This document shows positions 37,958 through 45,749 of a stretch of 64,000 nucleotides of DNA, piece after piece; the first letter of the stretch is position 1; each line of letters opens with the position of its first letter. Under the pieces are notes generated by a model. The model saw nothing but the letters and a program-made list of their open reading frames with translations, did no database searches and was not told the origin of the DNA. Origin of the DNA: Myxococcales bacterium (GTDB lineage: Bacteria > Myxococcota_A > Polyangia > Fen-1088). Where the stretch lies: the NCBI GenBank assembly GCA_022184915.1, contig JAGTJU010000004.1:186001-250000 (forward strand), in the 5' to 3' direction. Position numbers and translations under genes: made by a program.

Positions 37958-39288
37958 GCGACGACGAATCCGCGCTGCCCGCGGTCGTCGATCTGGCCGA
38001 AGCATTTGCCGCGCTCGACGAGGTGAATCCCCTGCGTCTGGCGGGGCGGGTGACCGAGGTGACCGGGCTCGTGGTGCGGGCCACCATCCCCGGCGTGCGG
38101 GTGGGCGAGTTGGTCTGCATCGACGACGGCCTGCAGCGGCTGCGCGCCGAGGCGGTCGGTTTTCGAGGCGAGGAGGTCGTGCTGATGCCGCTCGGTCCCG
38201 TGGCGGGCATCGGCCCCGAGGCGCTGGTGAGCCCCATGGGCCGGTCCCTGGGACTGCAGGTGGGGGAGGGCTTGCTGGGGCGTGTTCTGGATGGACTGGG
38301 GCAGCCCTGCGATGGGCTGGGCCCGGTGGGAGGCCCCCTCGAGACCTGGCCTGTGGACCGGCCGTCGCCGCCGCCACTCTTTCGTCAGCGCATCACGCGC
38401 CCGCTGAGCCTGGGGGTGCGTGCGCTCGACGGGCTGCTGACCGTGGGGCAGGGCCAGCGCCTGGGTTTGTTCGCGGGCTCGGGCGTGGGCAAGTCGACCC
38501 TGCTCGGGCAGATCGCCCGCCATACGGATGCCGACGTGGCGGTGATCGCGCTCGTCGGAGAGCGGGGGCGGGAGGTACGCGAGTTCCTCGAGGACACCTT
38601 GGGGCCCGATGGCCGCGCCCGGGCCGTGGTGGTGTGCGCCACCAGCGACGAGCCTGCGATCGTCCGGCTCAAATGCGCCTTCGTCGCGACCGCCATCGCC
38701 GAGTGGTTTCGCGACCGGGGCCAGCGGGTGCTGCTCATGATGGATTCCCTCACGCGCTTCGCACGCGCCCAGCGCGAAGTGGGTCTGGCGGCGGGTGAGC
38801 CCCCGGCGCGGCAGGGCTATCCGCCGAGCGTGTTTGCGCTCTTGCCGCGTTTGCTCGAGCGGGCAGGTAACGGCGAGCGCGGATCGATCACCGGCATCTA
38901 TTCGGTGCTGGTCGCGGGCGGCGATCTCGACGAGCCCATTGCCGACGAGGCGCGGGGTGTGCTCGACGGGCACATCGTGCTGTCGCGGGCCCTGGCCGAG
39001 CGTGGCCACTTTCCCGCCATCGATCTGCTGCCTTCCCTCTCCCGCATCATGCCGGCGGTGGCCGACGCGGATCATCTGCGTGCCGCCACCCGCTTGCGAG
39101 AGCTCTTGGCGGCGTACGAAGACAAGCGTGACCTCATCGCCCTCGGGGCGTACAAGCGCGGGGCCGATCCGCGGGTCGACGAGGCCCTGACGAAGCTCGA
39201 GCGCATCAATCGGTATCTATGCCAGGGCGTCGGCGAGGCCAGTACGCTCGACGAGGCCCGCCGGGGCTTGTTGGCGCTGACGACCTGA
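37954..39288 (+). CDS. sctN: SctN/FliI-type secretion ATPase
   Basis: A 444-residue F1-beta-like ATPase. Walker A GSGVGKST has K180; VALVGERGREV, the Walker B RVLLMMDSLTRFARAQREVGLAAGEPPARQGYPPSVF, and the GSITGIYSVLVAGGDLDEPIADE segment are those of SctN/FliI. It unfolds substrates and releases chaperones at the base of type III or flagellar export machines. The GTG at 37954 has a GGGGAGG 6 nt upstream and overlaps the sctL stop. No membrane export apparatus, ring or secretin gene occurs in the window; the next gene is convergent. Confidence 0.95.
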   Translation: MSDDESALPAVVDLAEAFAALDEVNPLRLAGRVTEVTGLVVRATIPGVRVGELVCIDDGLQRLRAEAVGFRGEEVVLMPLGPVAGIGPEALVSPMGRSLGLQVGEGLLGRVLDGLGQPCDGLGPVGGPLETWPVDRPSPPPLFRQRITRPLSLGVRALDGLLTVGQGQRLGLFAGSGVGKSTLLGQIARHTDADVAVIALVGERGREVREFLEDTLGPDGRARAVVVCATSDEPAIVRLKCAFVATAIAEWFRDRGQRVLLMMDSLTRFARAQREVGLAAGEPPARQGYPPSVFALLPRLLERAGNGERGSITGIYSVLVAGGDLDEPIADEARGVLDGHIVLSRALAERGHFPAIDLLPSLSRIMPAVADADHLRAATRLRELLAAYEDKRDLIALGAYKRGADPRVDEALTKLERINRYLCQGVGEASTLDEARRGLLALTT

Positions 39289-39307
39289 GCGCTTGCCTCC
39301 CGAGCGC

Positions 39308-40324
39308 TCAGAGCCGCACGTCGACGAGGGCCTTGCGGCGCAGCTCGGCGAGGAAGCTCTTGGCTTGCTTTTCGTATTCCTTCTGCCGCAGCTGCATGCG
39401 GATCTCGTCCTTCATGTCCTCGAAGGGCTTGACGTCCTTGCTGCGTTTGTCGACGAGCTTCATGACGTGGAAGCCGCGTTCGGCCCGGACGGGGCCCTTG
39501 ATTTCACCGACCTCCATCGTGAACACCGCTTCTTCGATGGCCTTCGGCAAGAGGTCGCGTCCAAAAAAGCCGAGGTCGCCGCCCTCGCTGCGTGTCGCGG
39601 GATCTTCCGAGTGCTCCCGGGCGAGCTTGGCGAAGTCCTCACCGGCCTTGGCCCGCTGCACGAGGGATTCGGCCTGCTGGCGCTTTGCGATCGCCATGCC
39701 CGTATCGGCGCCTTCGGGGATGGCGATGAAGATGTGGCTGGCGCGGACCTCCGAGGCAGCGCCCCCCTTTTTCACGTTCCGGTCGTAGTAGGCCTGAAGG
39801 TCGTGCTCGGAGATCGTGATCTTCGAGCCCACGGCCATATTGAGCACCCGGTAGCGAAGCACCTGCTTCTTGACGTCCTGCCGGTAGGCCGCCATCGACA
39901 TGCCCTGCGCCAGCAAGGCCTGCTTGAGCTGTTCGTCGCTGAGGCTGTGGTCGTGTTTGATGCCTTCGATCGACTTGTCGACCTCTTCACTCGTCACGTT
40001 CAGCTTCAGCTCCCGGGCCTTGGCGTAGATCAGCTGATCGTCGATCAGGCGATCGAGCACTTCGCGGCGCACCGCTTCGGCACGGGCCTGGCGCTGGGCC
40101 TTGTCGCTAATGCCTGCGACTTGGGCCAAAAAGGGCGCGGCGCGCTCCTCCACCTCGCTGGCGAGGATGACGTCCTCGTCGACCACGGCGGCGATCCGCT
40201 CCACCACGCGGGCCTCGGCCGGTCGCGCGTCCGCCATCACCGCTCCGGCGAGTGCGCCGGCGTAAAGGAAGGCGAGTGAAAGGTTCCTGGTTCGTTCGAT
40301 GATGCGTAGCATGGTGCGGCTCAC
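39308..40324 (-). CDS. SurA-type periplasmic peptidyl-prolyl isomerase (canonical parvulin)
   Basis: A 338-residue protein with a signal sequence (LSLAFLYAGALAGAVMADARPAEA), a SurA N-terminal chaperone domain (about 35-190: VERIAAVVDEDVILASEVEER, LIDDQLIYAKARE), and one parvulin domain (about 200-310) with ASHIFIAIP, SEDPATRSEGGDLGFFGR and GPVRAERGFHVMKL. The parvulin active site looks intact. It would assist outer-membrane protein folding. The GTG at 40324 overlaps the stop of the upstream lipoprotein gene; an ATG at 40312 is an alternative. One parvulin domain instead of SurA's two. Confidence 0.93.
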   Translation of the reverse strand: MSRTMLRIIERTRNLSLAFLYAGALAGAVMADARPAEARVVERIAAVVDEDVILASEVEERAAPFLAQVAGISDKAQRQARAEAVRREVLDRLIDDQLIYAKARELKLNVTSEEVDKSIEGIKHDHSLSDEQLKQALLAQGMSMAAYRQDVKKQVLRYRVLNMAVGSKITISEHDLQAYYDRNVKKGGAASEVRASHIFIAIPEGADTGMAIAKRQQAESLVQRAKAGEDFAKLAREHSEDPATRSEGGDLGFFGRDLLPKAIEEAVFTMEVGEIKGPVRAERGFHVMKLVDKRSKDVKPFEDMKDEIRMQLRQKEYEKQAKSFLAELRRKALVDVRL

Positions 40325-41334
40325 GGGTTGGCCCGAGGGGCAAGCTTGGGGGGGCTATTCGATACGGGGACTTGGTCGGCGTGCGCGGGCCGCGCGGGCA
40401 ATGACGGGGCACCCACGTGCACCGCCGCCAGCTGGTCCTCGAAGATCTCGATCTTGGCCTCGGCTTTGAGCCGCGCCACCCATTCGTCCATGCCCTGGCT
40501 TCGCCGCGTGGCGTTCAGCCGTTCGCGGATGAGGGGCGCCACCTCCTCGAAGGGGGGCACGTACGATGCGGAACGCTTCGTGAGGCGGACGATGTAGTGG
40601 CCTCGCTCGGTCGGAAGGGGACCGGCCACGTCGCCAGGCGCCTCGAGAGCGAAGAGGGCCTCGATGAAGGGCTGCGGGAAGCGGGAGTCGTCTTTCGTGA
40701 GGCGGCCCGTGGCGCCACCCTGACGTTGTGACGCCGTGTCTTCCGAGTAGCTCGATACGAGGTCCGCAAAGCCCGCGACGTCGTCCTTGGCAAGCTTGTG
40801 GGCAAGGCCGGCCACCCGCTTGGCCAGGGCGGGGGTTTTGACGAGAATCAGGAGCCCCTCGGCTTCTTCGGGACGGCGTACCTCGTCCGGGAAGGCCTCG
40901 TAGTAAGCACGAACCTCTTCGTCAGGCAGGCTCGCTTCGTCGTACTGGGGATCAAACTCTTTTTGTACGAGGCGCGCCACGAGCCACTGTTTGTACATGC
41001 GGATGAGGTCGGGGTCTCTGTGATACCCCTTCTTTTCGGCCTCGGCCGCCAAAAGCTCGAAGCGAACCATCTGGTCGAGAAACTCTCGCTTCTTCTCGGG
41101 GGCGCTGTAGCGGGCGCGCACGAAGGACTCGCGCCGCTCGAGGTTGTCCTCGACATCGCTCACCGTGATCGAGGTGCGGCCGATGCGCGCGACCACGGGG
41201 CTGTCGAGGGATGTGTTTTCCTCTCGTTGGCTTTCCGCTTTCGTCCCGGCGCCCTCGGTTTGGCACGCGGCCACGCACGAGCCAAGCAGCAGGGCGAGGC
41301 CTGCGGGCGGGGCGAAGAACATGCTTCGACGCAT
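40321..41334 (-). CDS. Parvulin-like lipoprotein with degenerate active site
   Basis: A 337-residue lipoprotein: signal with lipobox at about residue 19-23 (LGSCVAAC; which cysteine is lipidated is unclear), a SurA-N-like helical domain (DQMVRFELLAAEAEKKGY), and a parvulin-like domain (about 180-290). Compared with the adjacent SurA gene, ASHI is replaced by EGLLILV and GGDLGFF by GGATGRL, so the catalytic histidine is missing. It may act as a chaperone or hold substrates for its active neighbour. The start used is ATG 41334; ATG 41322 and an upstream frame to 41427 are less likely. Overlap with the next gene implies co-translation. Confidence 0.85.
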   Translation of the reverse strand: MRRSMFFAPPAGLALLLGSCVAACQTEGAGTKAESQREENTSLDSPVVARIGRTSITVSDVEDNLERRESFVRARYSAPEKKREFLDQMVRFELLAAEAEKKGYHRDPDLIRMYKQWLVARLVQKEFDPQYDEASLPDEEVRAYYEAFPDEVRRPEEAEGLLILVKTPALAKRVAGLAHKLAKDDVAGFADLVSSYSEDTASQRQGGATGRLTKDDSRFPQPFIEALFALEAPGDVAGPLPTERGHYIVRLTKRSASYVPPFEEVAPLIRERLNATRRSQGMDEWVARLKAEAKIEIFEDQLAAVHVGAPSLPARPAHADQVPVSNSPPKLAPRANP

Positions 41335-41482
41335 CGAGCCCAAGATGACACGCGTCCAAAGCCCCGGCAAGGAAAAGCCCTTTGCCGCAGCGGGCTTACG
41401 AGGCAGCAGGCGAGGGACGCCGCACAAACGAAAGCCCCGCGCCGGTGACCCGGGGCGGGGCTGGGCTGAACGCGGCGATGGG

Positions 41483-43672
41483 CTAACGCAAGAAGGCGTC
41501 GGTGAGGCCGCCGTCGACGTTGATGACCTGGCCGGTCGTTCGTGGCAGCCGGTTCGACACCAGCAGGAACACGGCTTCGGCTTGATCCTCGGGCGTGATC
41601 GGCTGCTTGAGCAGCGTGCGGTCGGCGTAGAACTGGGCCAGCTTGTCGCGCAGGGACTCGGTGGACTCGCTCTCCGCGAAGCTGATGTTGTACTTCGTGA
41701 GGGACGAGATCACCCGGTCACGCGGGAACATGGTGCTGCCCTTCACCACGGTGGCGGGGGCCACCGCGTTGACGCGCACCAGAGGCGCCAGCTCGACCGC
41801 CAGCTCGCGAATCAGGTGATTCGCAGCCGCCTTCGAGGTGTCGTAGGCCACGGAACCCTTCTTGGCGACCGCCGCGTTCACGGAGGTGGTGGCCACGAAG
41901 TTGGCCGGGGTGCCTTGCGCCTTCCAGATGGTGGCGGCTTCGTCGGCGACCACCGCGGGGCCGATGACGTTGATGTCATAGGTGAGGCCCCACTTGTCGT
42001 CGGCGATGCGTCCCGCGCGATCCGGCGGCACGAAGATGCCGGCGGTGACCACGACCGTGTCGAGGCCGCCGTACGCCAGCAGCACCTGGTGCAAGGCTGC
42101 ACGCACGCTCTCGCGGTTGGTGATGTCGGCGGACAGTCCCAGCACGGGCCCCGCCCCCGACACGCCCGTGCCGGCCACGCCGATGCCCACACCATAGACG
42201 GCCTCGAGCTCCTTGGCTGTCTCGCGCGCCGCTTCGAGATCCCGGTCCACGCAGGCCACCGTGGCCCCTTCCTTCATGAGGCGAATCGCCACCTGCTTGC
42301 CGATGCCGTTGCCGGCGCCGATGACCGCGATCACCTGGCGGGACAGCTCCTGCTCGGGCGGCATACGCCGCAGCTTGGCCTCTTCGAGCGCCCAGTACTC
42401 GATGTCGAAGGCCTCCTGCTCGGGCAGGGCGACGTACTCGCTGATCGCTTCGGCACCGCGCATGACCTCGACCGCGCAGTTGTAGAACTCGGCCGTCACG
42501 CGGCTTTCGGATTTGGTCTTTCCCCAGCCGATCATGCCCACGCCGGGGATGAGCACCACGGAGGGGTTCGGGTTGCGCATGGCGGGGGAGTCGGGGCGTT
42601 TGCAACGCTCGTAGTAGGCCTTGTAGTCCTCGCGGTAGGCCTCGATGCCGGCGCTGAGCTTGGCCTCGAGCGCGGCGACATCTTCTTTGGCCGGATCCCA
42701 GGCCACGTAGAGCGGCTTGATCTTCGTGCGCAGGAAGTGGTCCGGGCAGCTGGTGCCGAGCGCCGCCAGACGGGGGGCGTCCACCGAGTTCACGAAGCGC
42801 AACATGGTCTCGTCGTCCTGGACGGTGCCGATGAGCCGCTCGCCCTTGTACGTGATCTGGCCGCGGATGGCGGGCAGCACCTTGGCCAGCACCGCCTGGC
42901 GCTGGGCCTCGGGCAGGCTCTGGTACTTCTGGCCCCCGAAGGTCTTGTCGCCTTTGTCGCACTTGGCGATGTAAGCGTCCGCCTTCTCGATGAGCAAGAT
43001 GGTCAGGTCGTAGCAGGCCTTGTCGTCATCGGCCCAGTTGATCACGCCGTGCTGGCCCATGATGGCGCCCTTGGCGTTGGGGTGCTTTTTGCAGATCTCC
43101 TGCAGCTCGAGGCCGAGCTCGAAGCCAGGGCGCAGCCAGTTCATGTACGCCAGCTCGCCGCCAAACACCTCCTGCGTGAGCTTTTCGCGATCCTTGCACG
43201 CCGCCACCGCGATCACGGAGTTCGGGTGCATGTGATCGACGTGCTTGCGCGGAACGAACGCGTGCAGCGGGGTGTCGATCGAGGCCGCGCGGGGGTTCAG
43301 GTTGAAGGTCGAGTGCTTGTACATGTCGACCATCTTGTCCTCGGCCTCGGTCTTCGCGCCGCGGGTGGGAAAGCGGGCGTACAGGTCCTGAAGACCCATG
43401 ACCTTCTTCTGGTAGAGCGAGGCGAAGCCGTCCTTTTTGGCCGTGCGCAGGTCGCCGCCCGAGCCCTTCACCCAGAGCACCTCGACGTCTTCGTTCGTGA
43501 TGGGATCTTTCTGGATCAGCTTCGCCGAGGTGTTGCCGCCGCCCGTGTTGGTGATTCGCTGATCCGAGCCGAGCAGGTTCGATCGGTAGACCAGCTTGCC
43601 CACGGCGTCCAGTTTGTCGGCCAGGGCCACATCCCATTGCGGGTACGGTTTCGTGTTCTTCGTGTCGCTCAC
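41483..43672 (-). CDS. rhaEW: Bifunctional rhamnulose-1-phosphate aldolase / lactaldehyde-type short-chain dehydrogenase
   Basis: A 729-residue fusion. The N-terminal half (about 1-420) is a class II aldolase with metal-site HMHPNS and ITNTGGGNTSAKL. The C-terminal half (about 435-729) is an SDR with VIGAGNGIGKQVA, the Asp after the second strand (CVDRD), and the YDTSK catalytic pair. This arrangement is known as RhaEW: rhamnulose-1-P is cleaved to DHAP and L-lactaldehyde, and the fused enzyme oxidises lactaldehyde to lactate. The substrate is supported by the rhamnose isomerase and kinase encoded at 45.7-48.6 kb. It is 49 nt downstream of the DeoR gene, same strand. Confidence 0.93.
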   Translation of the reverse strand: MSDTKNTKPYPQWDVALADKLDAVGKLVYRSNLLGSDQRITNTGGGNTSAKLIQKDPITNEDVEVLWVKGSGGDLRTAKKDGFASLYQKKVMGLQDLYARFPTRGAKTEAEDKMVDMYKHSTFNLNPRAASIDTPLHAFVPRKHVDHMHPNSVIAVAACKDREKLTQEVFGGELAYMNWLRPGFELGLELQEICKKHPNAKGAIMGQHGVINWADDDKACYDLTILLIEKADAYIAKCDKGDKTFGGQKYQSLPEAQRQAVLAKVLPAIRGQITYKGERLIGTVQDDETMLRFVNSVDAPRLAALGTSCPDHFLRTKIKPLYVAWDPAKEDVAALEAKLSAGIEAYREDYKAYYERCKRPDSPAMRNPNPSVVLIPGVGMIGWGKTKSESRVTAEFYNCAVEVMRGAEAISEYVALPEQEAFDIEYWALEEAKLRRMPPEQELSRQVIAVIGAGNGIGKQVAIRLMKEGATVACVDRDLEAARETAKELEAVYGVGIGVAGTGVSGAGPVLGLSADITNRESVRAALHQVLLAYGGLDTVVVTAGIFVPPDRAGRIADDKWGLTYDINVIGPAVVADEAATIWKAQGTPANFVATTSVNAAVAKKGSVAYDTSKAAANHLIRELAVELAPLVRVNAVAPATVVKGSTMFPRDRVISSLTKYNISFAESESTESLRDKLAQFYADRTLLKQPITPEDQAEAVFLLVSNRLPRTTGQVINVDGGLTDAFLR

Positions 43673-43721
43673 TTGGGGTCTCCTTGTTGGTTCTCGAATC
43701 AGCGCCGGGCGGAGCCGTGTT

Positions 43722-44498
43722 TCATGCGGCCAGCACGGACTTTCGCGGTAGTTTCACGCCCGCCGCAGCCAGGGCGTTGGGCGTGGCGTCGGTAAGAAGG
43801 TGCGCAATGGCGGCGAGCGGTAGCAGGAACTCGGGGGCCCGCTGGCCCAGCTTCTCGGCGCCCACGCAGAAGATGGTCTCGGCGGCGGCGTCGGCCACGG
43901 CTCTTTGCAGGGCCACCACGTCGCCCACGGAGTTCCACAGGCCTTCGGCGGTGAGGCCTTCGGCGCCGAGAAAGGCCAGGTCGAAGCGCCACGCCTGCGC
44001 CGCGCGCAGGGCGTGGCCACCCGCCAAGATGGAGCTGCGGCGGAAGTACTGGCCTCCCAGCAGGTGCACCGCCACGTGGTCGTGATCGGCCAGCAGCTCG
44101 GCCGCGGGCAGGTTGTTCGTGACGATCGTGAGCTCACCCGGGGGCTCGGCCGCGAGCGCTTGCGCCAGGGCGTAGCAGGTGGTGCCGCCATCGAGCCACA
44201 CCACCTGGCCAGGCTCGACCCGCTTGCGTGCGGCCGCCGCCAGTCGCATTTTGGCCTCCGTCCCGTGCTCGAGCCGCTCGCGGAACGAGGGGAAGCGCCG
44301 GTTGTACTCGGAGATCGCGCCCCCACGGGTGCGGGTGATGGCCTGCTCCTCGGCCAACGCGGCCAGATCACGCCGCGCCGTCGCCTCGCTGACCTGCAGC
44401 CGGGCGCACACCTCTGCCAGCGGCAAGTACTGGTGCTCTCGCAGCATCAGCGCCAGACGCTCGCGGCGGGCTTTGACGACGTGTAGCGGGACCTTCAC
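43722..44498 (-). CDS. DeoR-family transcriptional regulator, probable rhamnose repressor
   Basis: A 258-residue DeoR regulator. The wHTH (about 8-60) has LAEVCARLQVSEATARRDLAAL, and the effector domain (about 75-245) holds LDGGTTCYALAQAL and VTNNLPAAELL, then LGAEGLTAEGLWN, typical of sugar-phosphate-binding DeoR proteins. Its gene sits between rhaEW and dgt with two tandem inverted repeats directly upstream, one half-site only 4 nt before its GTG start, which strongly suggests autorepression. Rhamnose-pathway DeoR regulators occur in Rhizobium (RhaR). No ATG occurs nearby; the GTG start gives MKVPLHV. Confidence 0.93.
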   Translation of the reverse strand: MKVPLHVVKARRERLALMLREHQYLPLAEVCARLQVSEATARRDLAALAEEQAITRTRGGAISEYNRRFPSFRERLEHGTEAKMRLAAAARKRVEPGQVVWLDGGTTCYALAQALAAEPPGELTIVTNNLPAAELLADHDHVAVHLLGGQYFRRSSILAGGHALRAAQAWRFDLAFLGAEGLTAEGLWNSVGDVVALQRAVADAAAETIFCVGAEKLGQRAPEFLLPLAAIAHLLTDATPNALAAAGVKLPRKSVLAA

Positions 44499-44501
44499 GG
44501 G

Positions 44502-44523
44502 TTATGAGCGATAGCTTTCATAA
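44502..44523. promoter_or_regulatory. Putative DeoR operator O1
   Basis: Inverted repeat TTATGA (44502-44507) - 10 nt - TCATAA (44518-44523), within 4 nt of the DeoR GTG start (44498). Same half-sites and spacing as O2. A repressor here would block transcription or initiation of its own gene. Confidence 0.65.
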
Positions 44524-44525
44524 AT

Positions 44526-44547
44526 TTATGACGGAAGTCAATCATAA
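44526..44547. promoter_or_regulatory. Putative DeoR operator O2
   Basis: Inverted repeat TTATGA (44526-44531) - 10 nt - TCATAA (44542-44547); flanking T and A extend it to TTTATGA/TCATAAA. Its start is 24 nt from O1, so a repressor could bind both on nearly the same face. It lies 93 nt from the dgt start. A TTGACT on the minus strand at 44536-44541 overlaps it and may be a -35 element. Confidence 0.65.
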
Positions 44548-44639
44548 AATGCGCAGACGCTGAGAAAGGCTGCTCCCGCCGAGGGGCGTTCCGTCGAGAA
44601 AGTTCCCGCGGGCCCCGCATCTGGTAGCCTCGGCGCCGC

Positions 44640-45686
44640 ATGAACATCCGTGAGGCGTTGGAGGCGGCGGAGGCGCAGGTGCTCTCGCCGTTTGCCGCAC
44701 TTAGTCGCGACAGCGTGGGGCGGGCGCGCCCGGAAGCTCCGGACGACATGAGGCCGGTGTACCAGCGCGACCGGGACCGCATTCTGCACTGCAAGGCCTT
44801 TCGGCGGCTCGGCGGCAAAACGCAGGTGTTCCTGGCTCCCGAGGGGGACCATTACCGCACGCGGCTTACGCACACGCTGGAGGTGGCGCAGATCGCGCGC
44901 ACGATCACCCGCGCGCTCCGGCTCAACGAAACGCTCACCGAGGCCATCGTGATGGGCCACGATTTGGGCCACACGCCCTTTGGCCATGCGGGTGAGAAGG
45001 TCTTGGCCAAGCTGGTGCCGAACGGATTTCACCACGTCAAGCAGTCGCTGCGCGTGGTGGAGGTGCTCGAGCGCGAAGGCCAGGGGCTCAACCTCAGCGC
45101 CGAGGTGCGCGATGGCATCCTCAAGCACTCGAAGGGCAAGGGCCACATCTTCTCCGACAACCCGAACCTGCTGGCCATGACCCTCGAAGGCCAGATCGTG
45201 CGGGTGAGCGACATCATCGCCTACGTGAACCACGACCTCGACGACGCGGTCCGCGGGCGGGTGCTCGACGTCAAGGACGTGCCCCCGCACATCCTGCAGG
45301 TGCTGGGCGGCACCCACAGCCAACGGATCCGATGTCTCGTGCTGGATGTGGTCCAGTCCTCGGACCTCGAGCGCAAACGGCAGATCCGGATGAGCGACCA
45401 CGTGCTCGATGCTCTCATCGCGCTGCGTGACTTTCTTTACGAGCACGTCTACGAGCGGCCGGAGATTCGTCTGGAGTTCGATCGGGCGCAACGGATCCTG
45501 AGCGAGCTGTGGGCGTATTTTCACGCTCACCTCGACGAGTTCCGTGCCAAACACTGGCCGAAGGGCCTCCCCGAAAGCGAAGACCCGTCGCGGGCCATCG
45601 CCGACTTCATTACGGGCATGACCGATAGGTACGCGCTGCGGGTCTTCGAGGACGCGTTTTTGCCCCGCCGCTGGGTGGTCATCTGA
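44640..45686 (+). CDS. dgt: dGTPase-like dNTP triphosphohydrolase
   Basis: A 348-residue HD-domain protein. It has RLTHTLEVAQIART with the first metal histidine, GHDLGHTPFGHAGE with the HD pair, and the later VRVSDIIAYVNHDLDDAVRGR aspartate. These are the Dgt-like triphosphohydrolase signatures (short forms are about 350-400 residues). It cuts deoxynucleoside triphosphates to nucleoside plus triphosphate, trimming dNTP pools or limiting phage. It is unrelated to rhamnose, yet lies between the DeoR operators and rhaI, so it may be co-regulated or merely a neighbour. Confidence 0.93.
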   Translation: MNIREALEAAEAQVLSPFAALSRDSVGRARPEAPDDMRPVYQRDRDRILHCKAFRRLGGKTQVFLAPEGDHYRTRLTHTLEVAQIARTITRALRLNETLTEAIVMGHDLGHTPFGHAGEKVLAKLVPNGFHHVKQSLRVVEVLEREGQGLNLSAEVRDGILKHSKGKGHIFSDNPNLLAMTLEGQIVRVSDIIAYVNHDLDDAVRGRVLDVKDVPPHILQVLGGTHSQRIRCLVLDVVQSSDLERKRQIRMSDHVLDALIALRDFLYEHVYERPEIRLEFDRAQRILSELWAYFHAHLDEFRAKHWPKGLPESEDPSRAIADFITGMTDRYALRVFEDAFLPRRWVVI

Positions 45687-45749
45687 GCGTGGGGTCGGCT
45701 ATACTGCGCGGCTTCCGCTCCCCTTAAGGCCACGCACGAGGACACGAAC

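Noticed and set aside
41144-43795. 883-residue open frame on the plus strand antisense to rhaEW
   Set aside because: Composition is dominated by G, L, H, V, A and D and mirrors the codons of rhaEW; no domain, no ribosome site. GC-rich antisense frames stay open by chance.
45700-45720. TATACT as a promoter for rhaI
   Set aside because: No acceptable -35 at 16-18 nt; too weak to list as a feature.
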